From VAZQ01 sp963725065 (GTDB lineage: Bacteria; Pseudomonadota; Alphaproteobacteria; Rhizobiales; Xanthobacteraceae), in assembly GCA_963725065.1 (NCBI GenBank), contig CAVRXD010000053.1:124001-188000 (forward strand): a stretch of DNA of 64,000 nt. The letters run 5' to 3'. Both the position numbers and the translations under genes were made by a program. How positions within the stretch are numbered: position 1 is the stretch's first letter; each line of letters begins with the position of its first letter. Under the pieces are notes generated by a model. That model was given only the letters and a program-made list of their open reading frames with translations, was not told where the DNA came from and ran no database searches. This document shows, one piece after another, positions 35,328 to 44,116 of this stretch.

Positions 35328-35469
35328 CGGCTCGCCAATGGAATTCGGGAGGGAGGCGCGTTCATGCCACCATCGATGGATGAAGTCCAGGCGGCGGGGC
35401 CGGTTGCATGCCGGGCGCGCGCGCCTATCCCGACGGTCTTGGCGGCGTGACGCGGTGGAGCGCCACGAT

Positions 35470-35708
35470 TTGACCGCCACCAGCGCCAGGGCGAGCGGCC
35501 CCTTGCTCTGCCGGACGAGCGTGCGCAGGAACGGATGGCGCTCACCGAAGGCGCGGTCGAACATGAAGAAGATGATGCGATGGACCGCCAGCGCGCAGAT
35601 CACGATCAGCCGGCGCAGGTCCCACAAGCGGACTTCGACCGGGGCGGTGAAATCGACATAGAGCAACACCGTGCCGATCAGATCGGTCGAGTCGCGGGTC
35701 CAAGTCCA
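35470..35708 (-). pseudogene. inverted fragments of a mechanosensitive (MscS-type) channel gene
   Basis: The minus strand encodes WTRDSTDLIGTVLLYVDFTA with the next residues PVEV (about 35631-35705), which resembles the MscS beta-domain region. It then runs directly into LWDLRRLIVICALAVHRIIF and RHPFLRTLVRQSKGPLALAL (35470-35627), which looks like an N-terminal membrane part of such channels. The two pieces are in the wrong order for a normal gene, and there is no proper start or end. I read this as a scrambled relic. The family call for the second part is less certain. Confidence 0.55.
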
Positions 35709-36001
35709 AGCTGTGGGACGGTCAAGTCGCCAAGCTGCAGGTGACCGACAGCAAGGAAAGCACGATCGAGTTGCGCGCGCTGGCGAGTGCGCGCTCGGCC
35801 GCGGACGCATTCGACCTGCACTGCGACATCCGCGAGCAGCTGGTCGCGTTCCTGCAGCAGGAGCATCCGACCGCGCTGCCGCATGCGCGCGCGGAGAGCT
35901 TGCGTGCCGATACGCCGGAGGCGCGGCAGGACGCTGCGCCCGGCATGCGCGCGGACACGCAGCGGGACGGCGAGCGCCGGGCGCGAACAGCGGCCCCTTG
36001 A
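35698..36001 (+). pseudogene. C-terminal fragment of an MscS-type channel gene
   Basis: The plus strand encodes KLWDGQVAKLQVTDSKESTI, then ELRALASARSAADAFDL and HCDIREQLVAFLQQEHP, the cytosolic C-terminal domain of rhizobial MscS-family channels, and ends at a normal stop (36001). Nothing upstream in this frame is channel-like: the sequence switches at about 35705 to the inverted fragments on the other strand. A GTG at 35741 could start a short remnant, but function is unlikely. Confidence 0.6.
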
Positions 36002-36091
36002 CCCACCCTGCCGCCATTGCTCCCTCGGGGTTCGGCCGCCTATGTTGCCGCCGACGACACAGGCAAGAAAAAGAGCGCGCGGGAGAAATCG

Positions 36092-37084
36092 ATGATTGCA
36101 TTGCCAATCTCATTGCGGACCTGGCACCTGGCTGGCGCGGTGCTGATGGCGCTGCCGCAGGTTGCGGCGGCGCAGGCGTCGCCGCCCTGGCCGGAGCGGA
36201 CGATCCAGGCGATCGTGCCCTTCGCCGCCGGCGCCGCCAACGACATCGTCGGACGGATCGTGCTGGAGCAGGTATCGAAGCAGGTGAACCAGCCGATCGT
36301 GGTCGAGAACCGTCCGGGCGCGGGCGGCACCATCGGCGTCACCGCGGTCGGCAAGGCGCAGCCCAACGGGCACACCCTGCTGGTGCACTCCTCCTCGTTC
36401 AGCGCCGCCTATTCACTCTACAAGAGCCTGCCCTATGACACGCTCAACGATTTCACGGCGGTGGTGGCGCTCGGGAAAACGCCGACCGTCCTGGTGACCT
36501 CGCCGACCAAGGGCTTCAAGACCGCGGCCGACCTGATCACCGCCGCCAAGGCCAAGCCCGGGGCGATGAACTTCGCCTCCGCCGGTATCGGCTCGGTATC
36601 CCACCTCGCCGCCGAGCGCTTTCGCCTGAGCGCCGGGATCGACGCCCAGCACATCCCGTTCCGCGGGCCGAACGAAGCGTTCACCGAAGTGATGGCGGGA
36701 CGGATCGATTTCTATTTCCTCCCGCTCGCGCCCGCGCTGCCGCTGGTCAAGGAAGGCCAGCTCGTGGCTTTGGCCGTGAGCACGGACACGCGGGCAACCG
36801 CCCTGCCCGATGTGCCGACCACGATGGAGCTCGGCCTGAAGGATTCGGCCTATCTGTTCTGGACCGGGATTTTCGTGCCCGCGAAAACCCCGCGCGAGAT
36901 CGTCGACCGCATCCACTCGGAATCGGTCAAGGCCATGCAGCTCCCGGTCGTGCAGGAGCGGCTTGCCAAGGTCGGCAGCGAGCCGATGCCGATGGGCGTC
37001 GATGAATTCGGGAAATACTTTCGCGAGGACGTGCTCGCCACCGCCCAGCTGATGCAGCGGGTCGGGGTCAAGCCGGTCGAATAA
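36092..37084 (+). CDS. Bug-type tripartite tricarboxylate transporter substrate-binding protein
   Basis: A 330-aa periplasmic binding protein of the Bug/TctC family. It has a signal peptide (about residues 1-27), the diagnostic PFAAGAANDIVGRIVLEQ and VVENRPGAGGTIGV motifs, a VLVTSP strand and MNFASAGIGSVSHLAAERF in the second lobe. Family members bind carboxylates or other small organic anions. The membrane TctAB subunits are not in the window; orphan Bug proteins are common in soil proteobacteria. ATG at 36092, preceded by GGGAGAAATCG. Confidence 0.92.
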   Translation: MIALPISLRTWHLAGAVLMALPQVAAAQASPPWPERTIQAIVPFAAGAANDIVGRIVLEQVSKQVNQPIVVENRPGAGGTIGVTAVGKAQPNGHTLLVHSSSFSAAYSLYKSLPYDTLNDFTAVVALGKTPTVLVTSPTKGFKTAADLITAAKAKPGAMNFASAGIGSVSHLAAERFRLSAGIDAQHIPFRGPNEAFTEVMAGRIDFYFLPLAPALPLVKEGQLVALAVSTDTRATALPDVPTTMELGLKDSAYLFWTGIFVPAKTPREIVDRIHSESVKAMQLPVVQERLAKVGSEPMPMGVDEFGKYFREDVLATAQLMQRVGVKPVE

Positions 37085-37099
37085 TCGCACCGCTCAGGC

Positions 37100-37148
37100 G
37101 CATGATCCTGAAAAGCTGCAGGCTCTTCGGATAAGATCAGGATCATGC
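37100..37148. repeat. GCATGATC-type rhizobial intergenic palindrome
   Basis: GCATGATCCTGA (37100-37111) pairs with TCAGGATCATGC (37137-37148) perfectly. The inner part (aaaagctgcaggctcttcgg) matches the layout of short palindromic elements widespread between genes in Rhizobiales. It may also act as terminator for the Bug gene. Confidence 0.65.
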
Positions 37149-37167
37149 GGCCAAACAGATCCTTGGA

Positions 37168-37200
37168 GCGAAATCGCGATCCAGTTTGAAGCGATTTCGC
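37168..37200. repeat. second small palindrome next to the GCATGATC element
   Basis: GCGAAATCGC at 37168-37177 and GCGATTTCGC at 37191-37200 form a 10-bp stem. It directly follows the previous palindrome and is probably the second module of a composite repeat. Confidence 0.55.
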
Positions 37201-37236
37201 CCCTCGCGCCGGACGTAAGGGCGCAGCCTCTGGCGC

Positions 37237-37425
37237 TCAGCCGCGATCGCGGCAATAGACGCGCTGCAGGTCCGCAGGATCGTATTGCGGGGCGCAGTAT
37301 TGCGCCAATGTGCCCGCGCCTTGCACGCCGGCTCGGGTTTGCACCAGCGGTGAGGGCGTCGCCATCAGGGCGAGCGCGCATGCCAGTCCGAACGTAACCG
37401 CATATTGCTTCGCTGCCGTTTTCAT
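37237..37425 (-). CDS. small secreted protein with paired YC motifs, second copy
   Basis: A 62-aa protein with a signal peptide (hydrophobic about residues 8-26) and a mature tail carrying QYCAPQY and RVYCRDR. The two Tyr-Cys pairs and their spacing match the protein at 1931-2125 (HYCLP, VYCEGW). A disulfide-bonded periplasmic micro-protein is likely; function unknown. Gene at 37500-37676 on the same strand also encodes a small exported protein. Confidence 0.55.
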   Translation of the reverse strand: MKTAAKQYAVTFGLACALALMATPSPLVQTRAGVQGAGTLAQYCAPQYDPADLQRVYCRDRG

Positions 37426-37499
37426 CGTCGTCCCTCGCTCTGGAAAAGGCGGCCGACGCGAACGCCGGCCGCTTTGGAATGGTTCGATTGGAATCCAGA

Positions 37500-37676
37500 T
37501 CAGAAGCCTTCGCTGCCGGCATCGCGGCGCATCTGCAGGCGAACGTTCGCATCCGGGTCCTGCCCGATGCTCTTGCCGCCCACGACGACGTCGTTGGGAG
37601 CCGCGATCGCGGCCTGGGTGAAGATCGGAGCGACGAGAGCGGTGGCGAGGGCCACGGTGGCGATCAGGGTCTTCAT
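37500..37676 (-). CDS. small exported protein (58 aa)
   Basis: MKTLIATVALATALVAPIF is a textbook signal peptide, cleaved near AIAAP. The mature part (NDVVVGGKSIGQDPDANVRL and RRDAGSEGF) is polar and has no Cys. AAAGGAGATGCAAC before the ATG at 37676 is an excellent ribosome binding site, so expression is likely. Similar short periplasmic proteins with a DP.R.Q..RD core are scattered in Bradyrhizobium, unknown in function. Confidence 0.65.
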   Translation of the reverse strand: MKTLIATVALATALVAPIFTQAAIAAPNDVVVGGKSIGQDPDANVRLQMRRDAGSEGF

Positions 37677-38155
37677 GTTGCATCTCCTTTGCGGATGTTG
37701 GTCCGTCAGTCTGGGGTGCATCAGCGTGAGGCCGGGTGGCCAGCGCCTGCTGACCGTGAAATGCCACCGCCACCTCCGGGCCGATGTGATGCGCATCACA
37801 CTGGCAGCGGTATCTTCGCGACTGCCGGCCTATTGGCGGAAACTATCGTGCTAAATATATCTAAATATAACATATACTTATATTCTTATCTTTATAATAC
37901 ACTTTAGCTTCGACACAACGCCGTGATCGCAAGTTGAAGCGAAATCTGAGCTTCAGGCTCAAGCGAAATCTGAGGATGAGGAGCGATCAGCGCTTTGCGC
38001 GCAGCCCTTGTTCCGCGGTCCACTCCGCGGTCCCCCTCGCGCGCGCCACGTTGCGCCGGACTGGAGCGGCCGCCTACGATGCCTGCCCGGCGCTGGCACG
38101 CCGCAAGAGGTCGACACCGGCTTCGACATCAGAACACGACAGGGAGGTCAAAGAG
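37677..38155. other. 479-base intergenic region with an AT-rich island
   Basis: No gene is supported. The first part is the leader of the exported protein. From about 37850 to 37907 the sequence is nearly pure A and T (ctaaatataacatatactta and on), unique in the window. The rest leads into the kelch gene. A strong promoter or curved DNA is possible; no clear -35/-10 pair can be chosen among the many. Confidence 0.4.
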
Positions 38156-39244
38156 ATGACGTCATCGCGCCTGTGGTGCGCCGCCTGGGGCGGCCTCATG
38201 CTGGCCGCATGTGGTGCGGGCAGCGCCTTTGCGCAGGCTCCCGCGCCGGCCGCTCCGACCGCGGCCAATCCCTGGTTTCAGGGCGCGCCATTCCCGGAAG
38301 CGTCGGAGGAAGTGCTGGGCGCGACCGCGGGCGGCAAGCTCTACGTCTTTGCCGGGCTCGCACCGGTCTGGAAGCCCAAGGCGATGGTCTACGAATACGA
38401 TCCGGCATCCAATCAATGGGCGAAGAAACGCCCGATGCGGCTTCCCTCCCACCACGTCGCGTTCGCGACCTTGAACAACAAGATCTACGCCTTCGGCGGC
38501 TTCACCTATCCGGACTCAGGTGCCCCGGCCTGGAACCCGGTGAACAACGCGTGGGAGTACGACCCGGCGACAGACGAGTGGAAAGAGCTCGCGCCCATGC
38601 CGACCAGGCGCGGCGCCGCGGCGGCCGGTGTGGCCAACGGCAAGATCTACGTCACCGGCGGGGCCAACTCGCTGTCCGGCGTCACCGAAAACGGCATCCA
38701 CCCCGCGCGCCCGCACAACGTGATGGCGACGGTCGAGGAATACGACCCGGCGGCGAACACCTGGAAGACCGTCCGCCCGCTGCTGCTCGCACGCAATCAC
38801 CACGTGGCCGTCGGCGTGGCCGACAAGCTCTATGTCATCGGCGGCCGCGTCGGCTCGGCGTTCATCTCCGGCACCAGCAACAACGTCGACCTGGTCGAAA
38901 TGTACGATCCCGCCACCGATCTATGGATGCCGCGGGCCCGCATGCCGACCGCGCGCAGTGCCATCGGCGCCGGCGTCTACAACAACCAGATCCTGGTGGC
39001 CGGCGGCGAAGGCCAGGACCAGCGCTTCCTGGCGGCGTTCAAGGCGGTGGAAGCCTACGATCCCGCGCTCAACCGCTGGCAGATCCTGCCGTCGATGCCG
39101 CGCCCGCGCCATGGGCTCGCGGTCGGCGCCATTGGCAATCGTCTCTATACCGTGAGCGGCGACGGCCAATCGGCCGGCAACGGCATCGAGCACTCCGCCG
39201 TGCCCTTCAACGAGATCCTGCAGGTCGATCTGGTGTTGAAGTAG
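38156..39244 (+). CDS. secreted kelch-repeat protein
   Basis: A 362-aa protein with a signal peptide (residues 1-28, MTSSRLWCAAWGGLMLAACG then AFAQ) and about six kelch blades of the form GGKLYVFAGL...VYEYDPASNQWAKKRPM. Repeats follow at LNNKIYAFGG, ANGKIYVTGG, VADKLYVIGG, YNNQILVAGG and IGNRLYTVSG. This should fold into a six-bladed beta-propeller in the periplasm, used for protein or ligand binding; some such propellers are oxidases or mutarotases. No catalytic residues stand out. I chose the ATG at 38156 because AGGGAGGTCA lies upstream. Confidence 0.9.
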   Translation: MTSSRLWCAAWGGLMLAACGAGSAFAQAPAPAAPTAANPWFQGAPFPEASEEVLGATAGGKLYVFAGLAPVWKPKAMVYEYDPASNQWAKKRPMRLPSHHVAFATLNNKIYAFGGFTYPDSGAPAWNPVNNAWEYDPATDEWKELAPMPTRRGAAAAGVANGKIYVTGGANSLSGVTENGIHPARPHNVMATVEEYDPAANTWKTVRPLLLARNHHVAVGVADKLYVIGGRVGSAFISGTSNNVDLVEMYDPATDLWMPRARMPTARSAIGAGVYNNQILVAGGEGQDQRFLAAFKAVEAYDPALNRWQILPSMPRPRHGLAVGAIGNRLYTVSGDGQSAGNGIEHSAVPFNEILQVDLVLK

Positions 39245-39369
39245 CGGCAAGCGGGTCATCGTTGAGTCGACACAGTTGACATTCCGGGGCGCGCCGCTCG
39301 CGTGTCCCGGCAAGCGAGCGCCCAAGCTGTGCCGAGATGCTGTCGGTGGCCTGCGCGAGCGCGAGCCGG

Positions 39370-39455
39370 GACCTAGAGTCCCACGGCCAGAATTTTCCGC
39401 GCGAATCTTTCTGGAACTCCTGGGTCCCGGGCCTCGCTACGCTCGCCCGGGACAC
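39370..39455. repeat. mosaic palindromic repeat, copy 1
   Basis: CTGGGTCCCGG (39420-39430) and TACGCTCGCCCGGGACAC (39438-39455) recur in order at 61947-61957 and 61978-61995, and the gggac/gtccc ends are complementary. It is an intergenic element without coding capacity. Confidence 0.55.
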
Positions 39456-40055
39456 GAGCGTCTGCCACGTGGCGGGCTCACTAAGAATCAGCCGCAGCGA
39501 ATCCGATCGCGGCACACCAGCGCGGGCCGCCGGTTGCGTGACGCCGCCGCTACCGCAGCCAAGGCACTCGGAACCGCCGTCCGCGAGGGGCGCATTCGCA
39601 GATTTATCCCTTGACACCAATTCCATGACACCAGCGTGACCCGGCTGTGGACGAGAGCCTTCCGAATCCGGTTTCGATATCCGATACTTCCCGCATTGCA
39701 CCTGAGTCGCCCCCGAATTTCACAGGTTCCCACCACATTTAGGAGTTTCTTTACGAGGGCCATACTAAGCCTTGACGAGCGAAAGGGGCCGTCATAGCTT
39801 GAATGGGTTCGGCGCGAGTGGTTCGAAGTCCCGCCGGGCGCTCTCCTGAAAGGGGTCTGAGTAACCGCTCCGTTCGCCCACTGGCGCCGGAGAGAGGCTT
39901 TGTGTTGCCTCCGGGACGAGCGCGCCGCGGACGTGCTGCAACAAAATCCGAGGCCGCCAAAGGCCCCGGGACGAGGCGTTAAAACAGAGCAGACTTGAAA
40001 CGAGCAGTCCGAGCGCGGCCTGAGGCCAGGGCGCGTCGCGGGAAACGTGTCGGCG

Positions 40056-40067
40056 GCTTATATAAGC
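40056..40067. promoter_or_regulatory. 12-base palindrome before nrdJ
   Basis: GCTTATATAAGC is a perfect palindrome 47 bases upstream of the nrdJ ATG. It does not match the NrdR box consensus well. Because the area is otherwise GC-rich, it could be a -10 region or repressor site. Confidence 0.3.
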
Positions 40068-40114
40068 GGGGCGTCCCGCGTGGGCTGCCGCGTCAACGAC
40101 AAAAGGGGCAAAGA

Positions 40115-43100
40115 ATGCGGATCGAGCGGCGTTACACCAAGGCAGGACAGTCCCCCTACGCGGACATCGCGTTCAGGCTCACCGCGAGCGAGATCCGCAA
40201 TCCCGACGGCTCAGTGGTGTTCCACGCCGACAACGTCGAAGTTCCCAAGGACTGGTCGCAGGTCGCCGCCGACGTGCTGGCGCAGAAGTACTTCCGCAAG
40301 GCGGGCGTGCCCGCGCGGCTCAAGAAGGTCGAGGAAGAGACCGTCCCCTCCTGGCTGTGGCGCTCGGTTCCCGACGAGGCGGCGCTGGCGGCGCTGCCCG
40401 AGAAGGAGCGCAGCATCGGCGAGCAGTCGTCGAAGCAGGTGTTCGAGCGGCTCGCCGGCACCTGGACCTATTGGGGCTGGAAGGGCGGCTATTTCGATTC
40501 AGAAGAGGACGCCCGCACGTTCTTCGACGAGCACGTCTACATGCTGGCGATGCAGATGGCGGCACCGAACTCGCCGCAATGGTTCAACACCGGGCTGCAT
40601 TGGGCCTACGGCATCGACGGCCCGAGCCAGGGCCATTTCTACGTCGACTTCCAGACCGGCAAGCTGGTCAAGTCGAAGTCGGCCTACGAGCATCCGCAGC
40701 CGCACGCCTGCTTCATCCAGTCGATCAACGACGATCTCGTCAACGAAGGCGGGATCATGGATCTGTGGGTGCGCGAGGCGCGCCTGTTCAAATACGGCTC
40801 GGGCACCGGCTCGAACTTCTCGCGCCTGCGCGGCGAAGGCGAGCGTCTCGCCGGCGGCGGCAAGTCCTCCGGCCTGATGAGCTTCCTCAAGATCGGCGAT
40901 CGCGCCGCCGGCGCCATCAAATCGGGCGGCACCACGCGGCGCGCCGCCAAGATGGTGATCGTCGACACCGATCATCCCGACATCGAGCAGTTCATCGACT
41001 GGAAGGTGCTCGAGGAGCAGAAGGTCGCCGCCCTCGTCACCGGCTCCAAGATCAACCAGAAGCACCTCAAGCTGATCCTCAAAGCCTGCGTGAACTGCGA
41101 GGGCTCGGGCGACGACTGCTTCGATCCGGAGAAGAACCCGGTCCTGCGGCGCGAGATCAAGGCCGCACGCCGAACCCATGTGCCGGACAACCTGATCAAG
41201 CGCGTGATCCAGTTCGCCAAGCAGGGCTATAGCGACATCCACTTCCCGGTCTACGACACCGACTGGGATTCGGACGCTTATCTCACCGTCTCGGGCCAGA
41301 ACTCCAACAATTCGGTGCGCGTCACCGACGAGTTCCTCAAGGCGGTCGAGTCCGACGCCGACTGGGATCTGTTCTGGCGCACCAAGCCCGGCCGGATCGC
41401 CAAGACGGTCAAGGCGAGAGATCTGTGGGAGAAGATCGGTCACGCCGCGTGGGCCTGCGCCGATCCCGGCCTGCAGTACCACACCACCGTGAACGACTGG
41501 CACACCTGCCCGGCCTCGGGGCCAATCCGCGCCAGCAATCCGTGCTCGGAATACATGTTCCTCGACGACACCGCGTGCAATCTCGCGTCGATGAACCTGC
41601 TCGCGTTCCGCACCCACTCCTCTCCCACTGCCGCCAACGGCGAAGGATTGACCTGGGGGCAGTTCGACCTCGACGGCTACGAGCATGCGGTGCGGCTGTG
41701 GACGGTCGTGCTCGAAATCTCGGTGCTGATGGCGCAGTTCCCGTCGCGCGAGATCGCGACCCTCTCCTACGAGTTCCGCACGCTCGGTCTCGGCTACGCC
41801 AATCTGGGCGGCCTGCTGATGTCGTCGGGCCTGTCCTACGATTCCGATGCCGGCCGCCAGATCGCGGGCTCGCTCACCGCCATCATGACCGGCATCAGCT
41901 ACGCCACCTCGGCCGAGATGGCGGGGCTGCTTGGCGCGTTCCCCGGCTACAAGAAGAACCGCGAGCACATGCTGCGCGTCATCCGCAACCACCGCCGCGC
42001 CGCCCATGGCGAGCGCACGGGCTATGAGAAGGTGGCGTCGCCGCCGGTGCCGCTCGATCACAAGGCCTGTCCCGATCCGCGCATGGTGGAGCATGCCCGC
42101 CGCGCCTGGGACCGCGCCTTGTCGCTCGGAGAGCAGCACGGCTACCGCAACGCCCAGGTCTCGGTGATCGCGCCGACCGGCACCATCGGCCTGGTCATGG
42201 ATTGCGACACGACCGGCATCGAGCCCGACTTCGCGCTGGTCAAGTTCAAGAAGCTTGCCGGCGGCGGCTACTTCAAGATCATCAACCGCGCGGTGCCGGA
42301 AGCCTTGCGCGTGCTCGGCTACTCCGAATCGCAGATCGCCGAGATCGAGGCCTATGCCGTCGGACATGGCAGCCTGGGCCAAGCGCCCGGCATCAACCAC
42401 ACCACGCTCAAGCAGAAGGGCTTCACGCCGGAGGCGATCGAGAAGGTCGAGAAGGCGCTTCCGACCGCCTTCGACATCAAGTTCGCGTTCAACAAGTGGA
42501 CCCTGGGCGAGGACTTCGTGGCCACGCTCGGCATCGCGCCGGAGAAGCTTGTCGACCCGCGCTTCGATTTGCTCTCCGCGATCGGCTTCACCAAGCGCGA
42601 GATCGACGCCGCCAACATCCATGTCTGCGGCGCCATGACCATCGAGGGCGCGCCGCACCTCAAGGCCGAGCACTATCCGGTGTTCGACTGCGCCAACCCG
42701 TGCGGGCGCAACGGCAAGCGCTATCTCTCGGTCGAGAGCCATATCCGCATGATGGCGGCGGCGCAGCCCTTCATCTCGGGCGCGATCTCCAAGACCATCA
42801 ACATGCCCAACGACGCCACGGTCGAGGACTGCAAGGCGGCGTACCTGCTGTCCTGGAAGCTCGCGCTCAAGGCCAACGCGCTCTACCGCGACGGGTCCAA
42901 GCTCTCGCAGCCGCTGCAGTCGCAGTTGATCGCCGACGAGGAAGAGGACGACGACGTCATCGAGGCCTTCATCGAGAAGCCGGCGGCGGCGCGCGCCTCG
43001 GCGCTGGCGGAGAAGGTGGTGGAGCGCGTGGTCGAGCGCATGGTGATCATGCGCGAGCGCGAGCGCATGCCCGACCGCCGCAAGGGCTACACCCAGAAAG

Positions 43101-43924
43101 CCGTGGTCGGCGGCCACAAGGTCTACCTGCGCACCGGCGAATACGACGACGGGCGGCTCGGCGAGATCTTCATCGACATGCACAAGGAAGGCGCGGCGCT
43201 GCGCTCGCTGCTCAACAACTTCGCGATCGCGGTCTCGCTCGGCCTGCAATACGGCGTGCCGCTCGACGAGTATGTCGACGCCTTCACGTTCACGCGCTTC
43301 GAGCCGTCGGGGCCGGTCCAGGGCAACGACTCGATCAAATACGCCACCTCGATCCTCGACTACGTGTTCCGCGAGCTCGCGGTGAGCTACCTTGAGCGCT
43401 TCGACCTCGCCCATGTCGATCCGACCGAAGGCGGCTTCGACGCGCTCGGCAAGGGCGTGGAGGAAGGCAAACCCGGCACCACCTCCGCCTCGACCAGGTA
43501 CGTCTCCAAGGGCCTGACGCGCTCGCGCACAGACAAGCTTTCGGTTCTGGCAGGAGGTGCGACGACCTCCTCCGCCCCACCCTCCTCCCTCGCGGGAGAG
43601 GGTCGGGGTGGGGGGAACATCACCGCCTTCGGCGGCCGCGAGGCCCGCGCGGAAGTTTCCGGCACGGCCGCGCTCAAGGCCGAGCCCGAGCACAGGCTCT
43701 CGCCCACCGAGCAGCTCGAGCAGCAGAACCTCCCGTTCGTCCGCGGCCAGGATCGTTCGGACGCACGCGTCGATGCTCGCGCTATGGCCGCCGACCGACG
43801 CGCCGAGGCCAAGGCCAAGGGCTACGAAGGCGAAGCCTGCGGCGAATGCGGGAATTTCACGCTGGTGCGCAACGGCACGTGTCTCAAGTGCGACACGTGC
43901 GGCGGCACGACGGGCTGCAGCTAG
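40115..43924 (+). CDS. nrdJ: adenosylcobalamin-dependent ribonucleotide reductase (class II)
   Basis: A 1269-aa class II enzyme that reduces ribonucleotides using B12, without oxygen. It starts MRIERRYTKAGQSPYADIAF and includes SNPCSEYMFLDDTACNLASM in the active-site barrel, an allosteric-site region before it, a VSVIAPTGTIGLVMDCDTTG loop and a C-terminal zinc ribbon CGECGNF through CDTCGGTTGC with redox Cys pair. A Ser/Gly-rich segment near residue 1150 (ATTSSAPPSSLAGEGRGGGN) looks like an insertion. The ATG at 40115 has AAAGGGGCAAAG upstream. A clear terminator follows. NrdR-like or B12 control is not visible. Confidence 0.96.
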   Translation: MRIERRYTKAGQSPYADIAFRLTASEIRNPDGSVVFHADNVEVPKDWSQVAADVLAQKYFRKAGVPARLKKVEEETVPSWLWRSVPDEAALAALPEKERSIGEQSSKQVFERLAGTWTYWGWKGGYFDSEEDARTFFDEHVYMLAMQMAAPNSPQWFNTGLHWAYGIDGPSQGHFYVDFQTGKLVKSKSAYEHPQPHACFIQSINDDLVNEGGIMDLWVREARLFKYGSGTGSNFSRLRGEGERLAGGGKSSGLMSFLKIGDRAAGAIKSGGTTRRAAKMVIVDTDHPDIEQFIDWKVLEEQKVAALVTGSKINQKHLKLILKACVNCEGSGDDCFDPEKNPVLRREIKAARRTHVPDNLIKRVIQFAKQGYSDIHFPVYDTDWDSDAYLTVSGQNSNNSVRVTDEFLKAVESDADWDLFWRTKPGRIAKTVKARDLWEKIGHAAWACADPGLQYHTTVNDWHTCPASGPIRASNPCSEYMFLDDTACNLASMNLLAFRTHSSPTAANGEGLTWGQFDLDGYEHAVRLWTVVLEISVLMAQFPSREIATLSYEFRTLGLGYANLGGLLMSSGLSYDSDAGRQIAGSLTAIMTGISYATSAEMAGLLGAFPGYKKNREHMLRVIRNHRRAAHGERTGYEKVASPPVPLDHKACPDPRMVEHARRAWDRALSLGEQHGYRNAQVSVIAPTGTIGLVMDCDTTGIEPDFALVKFKKLAGGGYFKIINRAVPEALRVLGYSESQIAEIEAYAVGHGSLGQAPGINHTTLKQKGFTPEAIEKVEKALPTAFDIKFAFNKWTLGEDFVATLGIAPEKLVDPRFDLLSAIGFTKREIDAANIHVCGAMTIEGAPHLKAEHYPVFDCANPCGRNGKRYLSVESHIRMMAAAQPFISGAISKTINMPNDATVEDCKAAYLLSWKLALKANALYRDGSKLSQPLQSQLIADEEEDDDVIEAFIEKPAAARASALAEKVVERVVERMVIMRERERMPDRRKGYTQKAVVGGHKVYLRTGEYDDGRLGEIFIDMHKEGAALRSLLNNFAIAVSLGLQYGVPLDEYVDAFTFTRFEPSGPVQGNDSIKYATSILDYVFRELAVSYLERFDLAHVDPTEGGFDALGKGVEEGKPGTTSASTRYVSKGLTRSRTDKLSVLAGGATTSSAPPSSLAGEGRGGGNITAFGGREARAEVSGTAALKAEPEHRLSPTEQLEQQNLPFVRGQDRSDARVDARAMAADRRAEAKAKGYEGEACGECGNFTLVRNGTCLKCDTCGGTTGCS

Positions 43925-43948
43925 AGCGCCAAGCCTCAATAATGGCAA

Positions 43949-43981
43949 GGGGCGATCGGTAACCCGATCGCCCCTTTTTTT
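43949..43981 (+). terminator. intrinsic terminator of nrdJ
   Basis: GGGGCGATCGG and CCGATCGCCCC form an 11-bp perfect stem around TAAC, followed by seven T residues (43975-43981). The best rho-independent terminator in the window. It lies 25 bases after the nrdJ stop. Confidence 0.93.
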
Positions 43982-44116
43982 GCCCGCAAGGCACAATTGC
44001 GGGAACGGATTTCCTCCCGGCTTGTCCTACAATCGCGACGACGATCGGCGGCCGAAAACCATCACGGCACGAGCTGCGAGTCACCGGACTTTTCTTCCAC
44101 CCTGGGCGTACTGTCT

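Larger units (their letters stand above)
39245..40114. other. 870-base region before nrdJ with repeats and no supported gene
   Basis: Translations in all frames are poor. The first third holds a mosaic repeat (39370-39455) shared with 61874-61995. The remainder leads to nrdJ and includes a GCTTATATAAGC palindrome at 40056-40067. I looked for a cobalamin riboswitch, expected for a B12-dependent enzyme, and did not find its conserved boxes. Confidence 0.45.

Noticed and set aside
39640..40114. Possible cobalamin riboswitch before nrdJ
   Set aside because: A gcccactggc-like string exists, but the ordered B12-box and other conserved elements are absent.
40499..43996. An 1165-residue minus-strand frame opposite nrdJ
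   Set aside because: Shadow of nrdJ with no domain.
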